Assembly: GCA_024336345.1 (NCBI GenBank) | Contig: JANFOG010000002.1 | Coordinates: forward strand, 2,728,001-2,792,000 | Length of the DNA stretch: 64,000 nt | Reading direction: 5' to 3' | Origin: Mariannaea sp. PMI_226 | Taxonomy: Eukaryota; Ascomycota; Sordariomycetes; Hypocreales; Nectriaceae | Shown here: one piece after another, positions 44,971 through 55,579 of the stretch | Numbering within the stretch: the stretch's first letter is position 1 | Layout: every line of letters begins with the position of its first letter | Translations under genes and position numbers: made by a program | The notes under the pieces: model-generated | What the model was told of the DNA's origin: nothing | The model's database searches: none | Seen by the model: only the letters and a program-made list of their open reading frames with translations

Positions 44971-47265
44971 ATGATGCCCCGTCCCAGTTTCTCCCACAAC
45001 CCTCTGCTGAGAGTCTCACGTCCCGTTTCGGCTTGCTCACGATGTAAGTATTGAGGTCGTCTCCTGCCCGTATTTACGACTTGCCCATGCGAGGTACTGA
45101 CTTTAATGTTCCCAAGGTCGCGCTGCTAAGGTCAAGGTGAGTTTCTCATGGAAGTTGAATTATATTGTGATTCCCTTGTGCTAATAACCATGATCAGTGT
45201 GACGGAAAACTCCCCGCCTGCACTGCGTGTGAGAAAGCTGGCCGTGTCAACGAGTGCTCAGCGGCCAATGACCAATTCGCTCGTGGTAAAGAACGGAGGT
45301 TGGTACAAAGCACCCCTCACTTGTGATAATGCGATGCTCACCTTTGCTCTCTAGCTATGTCGCCGCTTTGGAACTTCGCATCGAGAAGCTGGAGAAACGC
45401 CTTCAATTCGCCAAGTCGCGCAAAGCCTCTGTCGCCCTTCATGACCCAGATGCATCGTCATTCAATCCTCCGTTTGTTGACAGGAGGGATTCTCTTGCTG
45501 CCATCCGTGCCGCAATCCATCGCAAGGCCGCTCGTAAACGAGAAAATTCTGACGTGAATTCTCTTGTATCCGACTTCGGCTTTTTGTAAGCATCACAACT
45601 CCTGTATGCTGTTATGAGCGGGTCTGACTCTGTATTCCCAGATCTGTCAATGCTACAACAAGGGACTTTGAACCTCACACTAGCAATATGACCTTTGCTA
45701 GACTTGTGTTGGCCGCTACTACCAATGATCCGCTCCCAGAATCTTCACAAGCTCGCTTGCCGGCGAGACAAATGGCGCATGCCCTCGTTCAGCACTACAT
45801 GACCATGTTCTTCTCTCTCTTCCCTTTTTTCTCAGAAACTGCTCTTCTGACAGCCCTCGATGACATTTATCAGCAAGATGACCGTGTTATAAAAGATTCT
45901 GATTGTTTTATGGTTTACATGGTGCTCGCTATTGGCTCCATCAGCCAGAGCACCCGCAACGGAGACGAGCACCATGTGAATGGGATGGAGTACGCTTCTC
46001 GCGCCCTATCTTTTGCTGATGGAGCCTTGAGTCCCGGATATGTTACACAAATCCAGTCCCTGCTTCTCTTGACACAATATGCCATGTTAGATCCTGCCCA
46101 CTTCGAAAGCTGGCACTTAATAGGTCTCACAGCCCGTGCCATTGTTGACCTCGGCTTTCACCAAGATCCCCCATGTTCATCGGCCACTGACAAAGCCGCC
46201 CTTGACCTGAGGCGCAGAATATTTTATAGCGCATATTCTCTTGATCGGTTTGCCAACCTCTGTCACATCACGTATTATTGACTTTCTAACCTCATATCTA
46301 GTGCAATCAGCATGGTTCATGCTCGCACCTTCTCATTCACCGACGACTCGGTCAATGTCGCATTCCCACATGCTTCGGCTCCTGGCCGCAAGCGATCTGT
46401 TGCAGGCCCTATCGCTGGACCGCAATCGCCAGATCCAGCCTTGCTCCTCTTCCAGCTTCGACGCGCACAGTCTCATTGGTACCAGGAACTTTATCAATCC
46501 GGCACCACCCCTCTTCAAGATCCCATCTCATATATATGGAATATGTGCCTAGATATGCGAGAGTGGGCTGAGTCACTCCCTGCCAACCTTCCACCCGCAA
46601 TCAGACAACTCTTTGAACAGGAATTGAGGTACAGCTACGTTTACTGTATTGCACCTTCGGCCAGGGCCCCACAAATAACCGATTACAATCGAATCCTCAT
46701 ATTTGAGCATTCCATCTCGTATCTGGATACCGTTTACGAGATTACGCATGGGACTCAAAAGCCATCATTTCACACATACCATGACGTACTGAGGGTGTTC
46801 TTCATGGCCAACCAGCTCCTTGCCGTTTTGCGGGATGCTGAGGATATGTTGCTCTCGGGGGTGCCAGTCCCTATCCCGATCCCTCGCCCAGGTGCCGCCC
46901 CCGCTCCACCACTTCCCAGACGGCTACAGCCATCGAGTATGTCAGGCGAAGACAATCTCGATCGAAGTTTACGGTGTCTAGAGAGGGTTTCCAAAACCCT
47001 GGAGATGTATGGAGAACGTTGGGATGATGCAAGAGGGTGGAACGATACTTTTGGAATGATATCTAAGTCTGATGTGGAGCGGCTACGCAGACGAAAGCAG
47101 ACACGAGACGCGGCGAGAGAGCAACACCAGATGCAATATCAAAGCAGCACATCCCCGCCTCAGCCAGCTCCCTCCCAGATTCCTGGTGGCGCACAACGGC
47201 CGCAGGATATTCAGTGGCTAGGCATGGATATTGCCCAGATGATGAGAGAAGGACATCCCCATTGA
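44971..47265 (+). CDS. Zn2Cys6 transcription regulator (664 residues)
   Basis: Six exons: 44971-45043, 45117-45136, 45198-45298, 45355-45585, 45642-46247 and 46302-47265. Frame closes throughout. Two adjacent ATGs (44971 and 44974) are possible starts. The Zn2Cys6 cluster uses Cys22, Cys25, Cys32, Cys39, Cys42 and Cys51 and is assembled from three exons, the middle one only 20 bases. A basic linker (RGKERSYVAALELRIEKLEKRL) and coiled coil follow, then the fungal-specific regulatory domain from about residue 180 (HALVQHYMTMFFSLFPFF, LLLLTQYAMLDP, LDLRRRIFYSAYSLDR). The C-terminus is Pro/Gln-rich. It is a nuclear regulator by architecture. It sits upstream of a sugar porter and a cellulase gene on a 9.5 kb stretch, which makes carbon-source control a reasonable guess, not a demonstrated one. 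Confidence 0.9.
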
Positions 47266-47457
47266 ATAAAGAGCACTGGCAGATACTCAAGATGGTGAAT
47301 AGTGAAACACAGTGGTTCATTATTTGAACAAACCCACCCCTTACCTCGCCCTCTTGTTCTTGTATTTAAATCCCTCCGTGGGCGAAGTTGGATAACTTCT
47401 TAGCTGCTTCGTCTCTTTGTATTATTCAAGTCGACACTTCCTCATTCTCCAACAAAA

Positions 47458-47957
47458 ATGCCGAAAAAGAATGGCGTGAATGCAATTTTGGGTTCGATGT
47501 TCAGTGTTCTAGGGTAAGTGTGTGATGGATTGGAGTATTTCTAGGGTTATTCAATGTCTCTGATCTGAGTACGGTTATGAGATATCATGTTTCATCAAAA
47601 TTCGATAGTTTTGAAGCGAAGTTGAGTTCGTAAACGGAAGTATAGGATTAACCGTACCAAGTTGAGATGGACGTCATGGATGCCAAGATGTTGCTTGGGG
47701 CGTTGGGTGCAATGTATATAAAAGGTGTAGCCTAATGCGATAGACCAGGGACGCTGGTCAAGTTGGGTTTCAACTCACGGGTAGCAGGCGATGTGAGATT
47801 TGGTTTGGACACACCAATCGTCGATGATTATGTCAACTTCCGGCTGGATGCCACCAAGTTTGGTACAATATGCGTGGGTGAACAGTTACTGACGGCCCGT
47901 GTTAATTTGACCAATATTTTATTTGGATACGTCAAGGTGGATGATGACGAATGTTGA
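47458..47957 (+). CDS. Small two-exon gene, unknown product (89 residues)
   Basis: Proposed exons are 47458-47513 and 47744-47957. The ATG follows CAACAAAA, a good fungal start context, 192 bases after the C6 regulator stop. The donor is gtaagt; the acceptor is gcgatag with a CTAAT branch-like word just upstream, and the 230-base intron closes frame. The second exon encodes a regular alternation of hydrophobic and polar residues (VRFGLDTPIVDDYVNFRLD) that looks like beta strands, ending VKVDDDEC. No signal peptide or known domain is seen. The intron is longer than most in the window, so the model could miss an exon or be wrong. I do not recognise the family. Confidence 0.42.
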
Positions 47958-49985
47958 TTGAAGTGGATATCGAAAATAATTCCATTGTGGCCAATCGGAT
48001 GCGTAATGTTGGAGTTGGCTATAATCGTATTCGAAGAGCTCTTAGGCCACGATACCTTCTATCGCAGTGCCCGCCTAGTCTAGGTCAAGGTAGTCTGTGG
48101 GGGGAAGAAATGTCGAAGTAGCGCGTTACGCCAAGAATCCTTTGACAAACATGGATGAAGTGAGACCAGTTGATTGATTGAAAAGACTGAGTGCGGATGT
48201 CAATGCTAGATGAGAGGTGACCTGTTACGGATACGACGCACCATTTTCGTCTGATCTCGAATGTAGTACATGCAATGGCTTGAGTGGTTGACATAGAGAA
48301 GAACAGAGAGCAGAGGAATGTGCACCTACCTAGGTGAAGAAAGAGGGAGGCACCAATCAGATGACGAACAAGACAACTGCATGTCAAGGTTGTGATGGGT
48401 GGAGAAATATTGAGGGCCTGTTGACGACCTGATGCGGTGCTAATTATGTTGCCCATCCATTTCTCGTAGTATTCTCTTGGTAAGACTGCGGGAACATCTT
48501 CTTCAGGAAAAGGAACAAAACCTAATGTAGACGGATGAAGGCAGCATGACTTAAACGTGCCAATAACATGGCGATTTAAGCGGGGGGTTTACTGATGATG
48601 ACGGAGTCTGTTCTCGCAACACAAGAACAGCTGGGTCGTAATAGACGGATATTGGAGGAAGATGAACCCCCATTTTCATCCCTCAGAAAGATTGGGGGTG
48701 GAATTGGTCAAAGACATTGGGCGGGGGTAGGTAGGTAGAGTGGCGGAGGCGTAGTGGACGGCTAAGTATGGGTGGAAGTGAAGAGATTGGCTTGTTCGCT
48801 GGCCGGATAAAGTGGTTTTGTTACTGCAGTCCATGTATCTAATCAGGGCGAAGAATGTTTGTACAGTAGTCTACTCGGTATTGTATTGGTGGATTGATGG
48901 GACAAGGTTCTTCTTTGTCGAGTATGGGATGATGTACTGTAGGACGAAGTATCTTTTGTATCCCTTGTTGTGTTTAGTTACCCAGTGAAGTAACTACCTA
49001 TCTGGGCATCAAGCACCTTGGAAATTTTTTCCTCTCTCTCTCTCTCTTTTTCTTTCTGGTTTTCGGGTGTTTTTATTTGAATGATGCTTGATCATCGAAT
49101 GAGAGAGTCTGTCGTAGATTTTTACTATGAGTTGAAGGGGAAATTTTTCTAAACCCAATGTTTCCTTCAACGGGATTGTGGACAGAGACAAGATTGAAAT
49201 TAAAAAGAAAAAAGTACAAATAAAAGTAACAAAAAAATAAACCTACCTAGCTTTAGAAAATACATACTTAATTAAATAGAATTAATGCTACTGTGTATAG
49301 TGCCTACATAAAAGGAGGTTGGATTTGGAGAGGCTTCTCCTCGTTCTCCACGATAGCTTAAACGCCACCGATGCGGGGAAAGAGCGGGAGCTCCGCATGG
49401 GGGTGAGGAAGGAGCAAGCGCCTTTGGGACGAGCTGCAACGGCAAATTGTTTCCCCACCAATCAGAGAGCGCGGCCTGGCTCGACCTCGACCTTAACCCA
49501 GTGAAGCGACTCACACAGATACACACAGCATCCCTGCCAGGTACCATATAGTGCGTGTATTCAGCAAACTTGGTGAACTACTTACCCCAGAGTCCACAGC
49601 TAGGGACACCCTAAATCAAAGCAATGCACACGAGCGAGCTGGTGGAGGAGCTGGAGCAGCTGGAGGTGGAAAGACACGCTGTATCGAGGTCTGAGACCCA
49701 GGGGGAACATGGGCATGGGCGTGAGCAAGGGCATGGGCATGATGCCACTCCGTTGTCGCCTTTGGGGGGAGGTGAGTCGTGGGATCCTAGTGAAGCATAT
49801 AAAGACGGAGCGGGTAGCCTTGTTTCGCCTCGCCCTTCTCTTCGACCCAGGCACATTTACTACCTCAACTGCCTCCCTTCTCCGAGTTCTTTGATCGAGA
49901 CGACAGTCACGATACGTGAGAGGTCGCATTGACCACTCCCCAATCTCACCATACACGGTACAATTCGTCATAGCCACCGCCCAAG
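47958..49985. other. 2 kb upstream region of the sugar porter
   Basis: No supported gene. ACCTAGGT lies at 48,328-48,335 and a CT-rich microsatellite at 49,031-49,056. A plus-strand frame starting at 49,624 contains GGGCATG tandem repeats and is not in frame with the transporter. A TATA-like word at 49,798 is listed separately. Confidence 0.5.
49798..49804 (+). promoter_or_regulatory. TATA-like element of the sugar porter gene
   Basis: TATAAAG lies 188 bases before the porter ATG. That distance allows a leader of about 150 bases, ordinary for fungi. Position and sequence are the only support. Confidence 0.45.
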
Positions 49986-52025
49986 ATGGCTTCCCGTACG
50001 CGCGTCTACAATTGGTTCATCTGCATGGTCGCAGCCTCGTGCATGACCCTGTACGGTTTTGACGCGAGTGTCTTCAATGTAAGTTCTCTCTCTCTGCCTC
50101 TCCCATTTTACTGATCGCGACTAATTTTCTGATTTCTTTTTTCTCCAATTGATTAGGCTCTACAAGCTTCTGACCACTGGCTCACCTATTTCAACCTTGA
50201 CCTTGTATGTTGCATTTCATACTGGTATCCAGTTCACCTTGGTTGCCTGCCTCTCTCTCCCGCCCTTCATACACGAAATCATTGTTTGCTAATTGTCAGT
50301 TGTAGGACAATGATAGCTACACTGTCGGCTTGATCAACACATGCTACACAATTGGAGCAATCATCAGTGGGTTCTTTATTGGCGGACCTTTGGTAAGAAA
50401 ATAAAGCCCCCCTCTTCCTCTTCCTCTCCCTCTCTCACGGTGTCTCTCCGTACTTTTCAACCAACTGACCATTGTCATCTCCAATGTAGTCCGATTACAT
50501 GGGAAGACGATGGGGCATGGGCATCGGTTGCTTCATTACCATCATTGCGACTTTTGTTCAGACTTTTGCACCCCGCGGCAAACTCGGTGTCTTCATCTTC
50601 GGTCGTGTTCTCATTGGTCTTGGCCAAGGCACAGCTCTGAGTAGGTTACTCCTATTTCAAGATCGCGTTTGTGGGACAAATGACTAAGACAGAAACCCTT
50701 CTCGTTTACTCAACACAGCTGCCGGCCCCGTGTATATCAATGAGTTGGTCCCCGCTTCCATCCGTGGTGTTGTCATGACATTCTGGCAGCTCAATTACTC
50801 CGTGGGTGCTTTCATTGCCTACTGGATCAACTATGCTTGCGGTATGCACCGTGAGAAGCTTGGTGAATGGGATTGGCGCATTGTCGTCATCTTCCAGTTG
50901 ATGGTCCCCACAATCATCATCTGCTGTTTGCCCTTCCAGCCTGAGACACCTCGATGGCATATCAAGAAGAACAACAATATCGAGGCTGCCCGTGCAACCC
51001 TGCGCAAAATCCGTGACACCGAAGAGGAAGTTGAGGAGGAGCTTTTGTCCATCCGAAAGGCCATCGAGTACGAGAACGAGATGATCAGCAGCGGCTACAT
51101 GGCTCTTTGGAAAGACAAGTCTGTCCGCAAGCGATTCGGCCTTGCCATCGTCCTCAATGTTGGCCAGCAACTTACTGGTCAGGGCACTCTTAACTCGTAC
51201 TCAACTGCCATCTATAAGAAAGTCTGGACCGATACCCAGAAGATGTATGTTCCTACTTGCTGCGATTCTGACTTTGCAAAACCCCTCATTATATACCTGT
51301 ACTAACCGGTTGGTCAGTAACCTCATCAACGCTCTCTGGGCTACCTTTGGTATTCTCTTCACTCTGAATGCGGCTTGGACTTCTGATCGCTTCGGTCGTC
51401 GTTGGCTTTTTATTGTCGGTGCCATTGGCATGTCCGTGTGCATGCTGATCGTCCCTGTAATTGGTCTTGCTACTCCGACACCGAATGGCGTAAAGTCGGA
51501 GTCTACCGCCATTGGCATCGTCTTCATGCTTTTCCTCTTTATGTAAGTCTTCTAAACTAAGTCTTTTGAACCCCACCCTCTGTAATCCATTCCTGACATA
51601 TTCACCCTAGCTTCTTCTACAAACCCTCGTGGGGTGCAGTCGTGTGGATGTGGACCAGCGAAGTCTTCTCCGCCAACGTCCGGTCCCAAGCTGTCGGTAT
51701 GGCCTCGCAATCACAGAACGTCGCCAACACCATCTTCCAGCAGTTCTTCCCTACTTTCCTTGCCAAGACAGGTCTCAAGTGTCTCTTTTTCTTCTTTGCT
51801 GTCAACATCCTGCTGGCTATCTTCGTCTACTTCTTTATCCCCGAAACCTCTGGCGTTCCTCTCGAACAGATGGATGTCATCTTTGGTGGTGCTGATCATA
51901 CCGAAAAGGGGGGTCAAATGCTCGGCCTAGATGGTGATGTGACCGCCAGTTCCCAGCCTGAGCCCATCGAGCTCAAGGACGGCACTGAAATTCACCAGGC
52001 GGAGCGGCGCCGGGAGGTTGTCTGA
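49986..52025 (+). CDS. MFS sugar porter (514 residues)
   Basis: Seven exons: 49986-50078, 50157-50204, 50306-50392, 50490-50640, 50719-51244, 51318-51542 and 51611-52025, in frame throughout with canonical GT-AG introns. Twelve membrane segments are expected. Sugar-porter hallmarks are present: GRRWGMGIG after segment 2, GRVLIGLGQGTALTAGPVYINELVP, PETPRWHIKKN before the central loop, GQQLTGQGTLNSYS in segment 7, DRFGRRWLF between segments 8 and 9, and FIPETSGVPLEQMD at the end. The acidic C-terminal tail is short. The family covers hexose, lactose and cello-oligosaccharide proton symporters at the plasma membrane, and sequence alone does not fix the substrate. It is tail to tail with a cellobiohydrolase gene, and a C6 regulator lies upstream, so uptake of cellulose breakdown products is plausible. 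Confidence 0.91.
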
Positions 52026-52699
52026 ATGCTTTCTGAAATGTTTGTCACGTACATCACGAGCGTTATCTTTCCCTTGGATCAAAGGAGAATCTCCCACCCC
52101 CAGTCTGATAGCGTAATGCAGACTGTTTATTAACTACACTTATTGTTATCCCAAGTATCCAATTTCTATCCTGTAGCTGTTGGCCACTGTAGGCGCGAGA
52201 TCTTGGATAATTTGAAACGCTAATACATCGAATCCTACGCGATACATACTAAAACGGTTACCTCCTAATCAGTTGTGTGCGCATAGTACAGCCTCTTGAC
52301 ACTTGGATGTTGTCTTTTTATGAACACATGTCTAGTCTGACAGGTTGCAGGTTGCACAAAGCAGGTTTCAAATTGAGTGGGGGTTTTCAACGAAGATGTC
52401 TTGCTATAGATAGTGAAAGGATAAATCCAATATGGACAGATGAAGCGAAATCGAGCTGAAGATCAACGCGTAAAGATCAGGCAAAAGGCAATACAACTCT
52501 TCGTACCACACTTCTTCCTCCCTCCCTCTCTCTCACATACACACACACACACTCTCTCTCTCTCTTTCTCTTTCTCTGCAAAGTGCCCGGGGTCTTGGAG
52601 GAGTCTTCTATTTCTGACGCGCCCCTTCTCCCTCCCTAAGCCCTCTCTCCCCACTCCTTATCATCATTGGTGATGCTCGAAACCATCAACTTTTTTTTT
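52026..52699. other. Intergenic region between the porter and cellobiohydrolase stops
   Basis: It should contain both 3' UTRs of the tail-to-tail pair. A CT/CA microsatellite (CTCTCTCTC, ACACACACAC, CTCTCTC) lies at about 52,520-52,578, near the cellulase end. I see no gene. Confidence 0.6.
52520..52578. repeat. CT/CA compound microsatellite
   Basis: Runs of CT, then CA, then CT again with short TTTCTC interruptions. It lies downstream of the cellobiohydrolase stop and may be transcribed as part of its 3' UTR. Confidence 0.8.
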
Positions 52700-54428
52700 C
52701 TACAGGCACTGGTAGTAGTAGTCGTTAAGCTTGGTGCAGGTGGTGCCGGACACGCAGGTGGTGCTGCCCGTGTAGTTGATGCCGCCGCATTGGCCCCATT
52801 TGGGGACTTGGGTGCCGTTGCCGGGGTCGCCACCATTACCAGGGTCGCCGCCGTTGTTGTCGCCATCGGCGCTGAAGGTGGTTCCAATGGGGCCGAACTT
52901 GATGTTGGAGTATGAGACAGACGAGTTGGGCACGCTCGACTCGATGGTACCGGGGACGCCGGAGGTGGTGGAACAGGGACCTCGCTTGGCTCCGGGGCCG
53001 GTGGAAGTGGTAGGGTATGTAGAGTCGAGCCAGAGCATGTTGGCGTAGTGCTGTGGTAGAGAGAGATATGTCAGCGCTAGGGGGAGCTTTTTCAACTTGC
53101 AGGAGATATTTTGGCTTTCGAACTCTGTTTTGATCCTGGTGAAAAAAGAAGGAAGAAAACAGTACTTACATCATCCCACAGGCTCATGACGAGGACCATA
53201 GGGGAAGCTAGGGCATTACCCATCTGAGTAAGGCCACCGTGGGGAGTAAAGGAGTCAGTGTCGCCGAAGGCCTTCTTCTGAGCAGTGCAGTAGGCAGATG
53301 TGATGGAGTTGCCGGAGACGCCCGAGATGGTGGACTGCGAGTTGGGGATAACCTTGTTGTTCTGGACGTAGAAGCGCTTGATCTCAGACAAGCCGCCGTT
53401 GCTGCCCTTGATGAATTGGGTGACGACAGTCATCTTCTTCGTCGTGTCGACGGTGTAGCTGGAGCCGCTGCCGAAGAAGGTCGTGTTGCCTTGGCGATAC
53501 GAGTTGAAATCGCATCCATCGGGGTCGCATTCTCCGCCGTAGCGGGAGCCCGAGTAAGTACCTCCGCAGGAATCTCCAGTGCAGACCTGTTGAGTAAGCT
53601 TGTCGCAGGGATGGGGAGTATAGGCCGTGGCCATGTTGTTGGCCTCCCAGATGTCCATCTCGGGGCAGCAGCTTCCCATGTTTCCGATGCCGGAGTTGGC
53701 GTCGTTGGATGAAGGCTTCCAGCCATCTACGTTGGCCTGCATGTTTCACAATGAGTGGTTAGCTAGGGAACGACTCACTCCAAGAAAACCTGATGGTTTT
53801 TTCTTCTTCTTTTACTTGCCTGTCCATTGATGAACTTGAGGTCACGAGGACACTGGCTATCGCAGTAACCGGTGCCGTACTTTGCACCAGCCTTGTTGCC
53901 GCTGTACTGTGCCAGGCCGCCGTCTTCCGCCATGGATACGAAGTAGAGGGCGCCATTCAGACCGCAGCTGATGGCAGAAACATCTACGTCAAAGGTGAAC
54001 TCGTTGCCCAGCAGGGTAAAGGTCTGGTAGGTGCTGTCGTCCTCGAGGAGGTAGAGACGGCTGCCGATGTTGGTGCTGTATGGGCCGTGGGTCACGAACT
54101 TGAGGTTGAGTTGGTTACCACTGGTGGTGACTCCATAAGTGCCGGAGTAGTCGGCACCATCCACACAGCACTTCTGGGCGCAGACGGTGTTGCTGGTGCA
54201 AATGGAGGTGTCCCAAGTATTGCCATTGTAGCAGTTTGTGCCGCTAGTGGTAAGATGAGTATATCTCCAGTTGGCGTCAACGACAACGGAACCCGAGACA
54301 GAGGTGCAGCCGCTCGAGGTGCATTTGGACCAGGTCAGCTTTGGGTGTGTCTCAGCCGTCAGGGTGCAAACTTGCTGCGCTCTGACGGCAGCGGCCAGGA
54401 TGGAGATGGCAGCGAATTTCTGCATCAT
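52700..54428 (-). CDS. cbh1: GH7 cellobiohydrolase I with CBM1
   Basis: Three exons on the minus strand: 54428-53820, 53736-53170 and 53050-52700, giving 508 residues. Intron 1 (83 bases) has a GC donor (gcaagt) and acceptor catgcag; intron 2 is canonical. The signal peptide ends at VRA, leaving a mature N-terminus of QQVCTL. The GH7 catalytic motif EMDIWEAN holds Glu229, Asp231 and Glu234, equal to Glu212, Asp214 and Glu217 of mature Trichoderma Cel7A after removing 17 residues. Many cysteines ([18 protein letters not shown]) fit the disulfide-rich fold. A short linker (about residues 449-474) with two GGDPGNG units leads to a CBM1 (WGQCGG to YYYQCL). The enzyme is secreted and should release cellobiose processively from cellulose chain ends. 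Confidence 0.95.
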
Positions 54429-54532
54429 TGTGAAGGAGATACCAGAGTCTTTGAAGTCGAAGGTAGGAGACCTGTGAGGAACTTCAAGGATGAGGAGTGA
54501 TATTCTGGAATTGAGCTGGCAGGAAGTTACAC

Positions 54533-54546
54533 TTATATATATATTT
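54533..54546 (-). promoter_or_regulatory. TATA region of the cellobiohydrolase gene
   Basis: Read on the minus strand, a run of alternating TA ending in TATAAG lies about 105 bases upstream of the start codon. That is a typical distance for a strongly expressed secreted-enzyme gene. Confidence 0.6.
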
Positions 54547-55556
54547 GCGAGGCCATCAAACGCTGAAGGGGGTTAGGTGGAAGAAGTTTGAATACTTCAC
54601 AGACTTTGGTCTCCCTGTCTAACTATCAGAGTGTTACACTATTCTCATCTTCGGATTGGTGATGCTGCTCCACGTCAAACCCATATTGGGACCATATTAG
54701 GAGCCATCGTGTTCGGATGGCGGGCCGTCTGTATCTCATCGGCAACAGCATGGGTTGACTTAGTGTGATGCAAATCGTACAGGATCAGTCAAAAGTGGCG
54801 GTCTCGGTGAAATGAGCAGATGATCAAAGTGAAGCCGATGTTGTAAGAGCTTGATCCGCCCCCTGTAACTTGCCAATTCTAAGACATCACAGGTATAGAT
54901 GCTGCTGGAAAGCGAGGTTTGACCCTCGGAACACTTGGCCCTGTCAGCAACCACATAGGCTACACGTAATGGCTATGCAGAGACTGAGGAACTTTGCAGC
55001 GAGGTGGCTCACCTATCATAGTTGAAGGGTGTCCCAGACGGTGTTCCTTTCCGGCTGGTCTTCTCATTGGAGGACTTTCCAACTAGTTCACGGAGGACAT
55101 ATGCCGTTTTTTATTGTATGGATGGTCGGGCCGTGGGCTCGGCTTCTTCATGGCTTATCCTTAATGTTGGAATGAGCGGTTTCAGTTAACTAAGCGGAAC
55201 ATTAAGGGAATTGAAGCTTGTATGGCTGATATTACCCGGATCTGCCTGTCTTTTTCATGCCTGTTTTCTGTGTGTAGATGTCATGTGGGTTAACGCTTGG
55301 AATAGATAATACTGTTACCTGTCTTTCTTATCTAACTCACATACTTGTCTCATCTAAGTTATTATTTCTTCGAGCTGTATTACCTATTTTACCATACTTT
55401 TTTTCTGATGTCGTGCATGATTGAATCACGGTTTAATCGCCAATTGAGCCAACAGATGGCCTGTCTGGAATGCGTTGTGCCTGGCATGCTCTTCGTGCAA
55501 GGGACATCAGCCGACTTCGAAGCCAAAACTGGGATTACAAAAATTGACTCGTCTAC

Positions 55557-55579
55557 CTGATGCATTCTTGATGCATCAG
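55557..55579. repeat. Short perfect inverted repeat
   Basis: CTGATGCAT and ATGCATCAG are separated by five bases and could form a nine-base-pair hairpin. No gene model covers it, and it may be a binding site or simply chance. Confidence 0.5.

Noticed and set aside
49624..49932. Possible upstream exon of the sugar porter
   Set aside because: It is out of frame with the porter, which has a family-typical N-terminus at 49,986; the frame includes GGGCATG tandem repeats and overlies the TATA-like word.
53793..54500. Plus-strand frame of 235 residues over the cellulase gene
   Set aside because: Antisense shadow of the GC-rich cellobiohydrolase exon 1.
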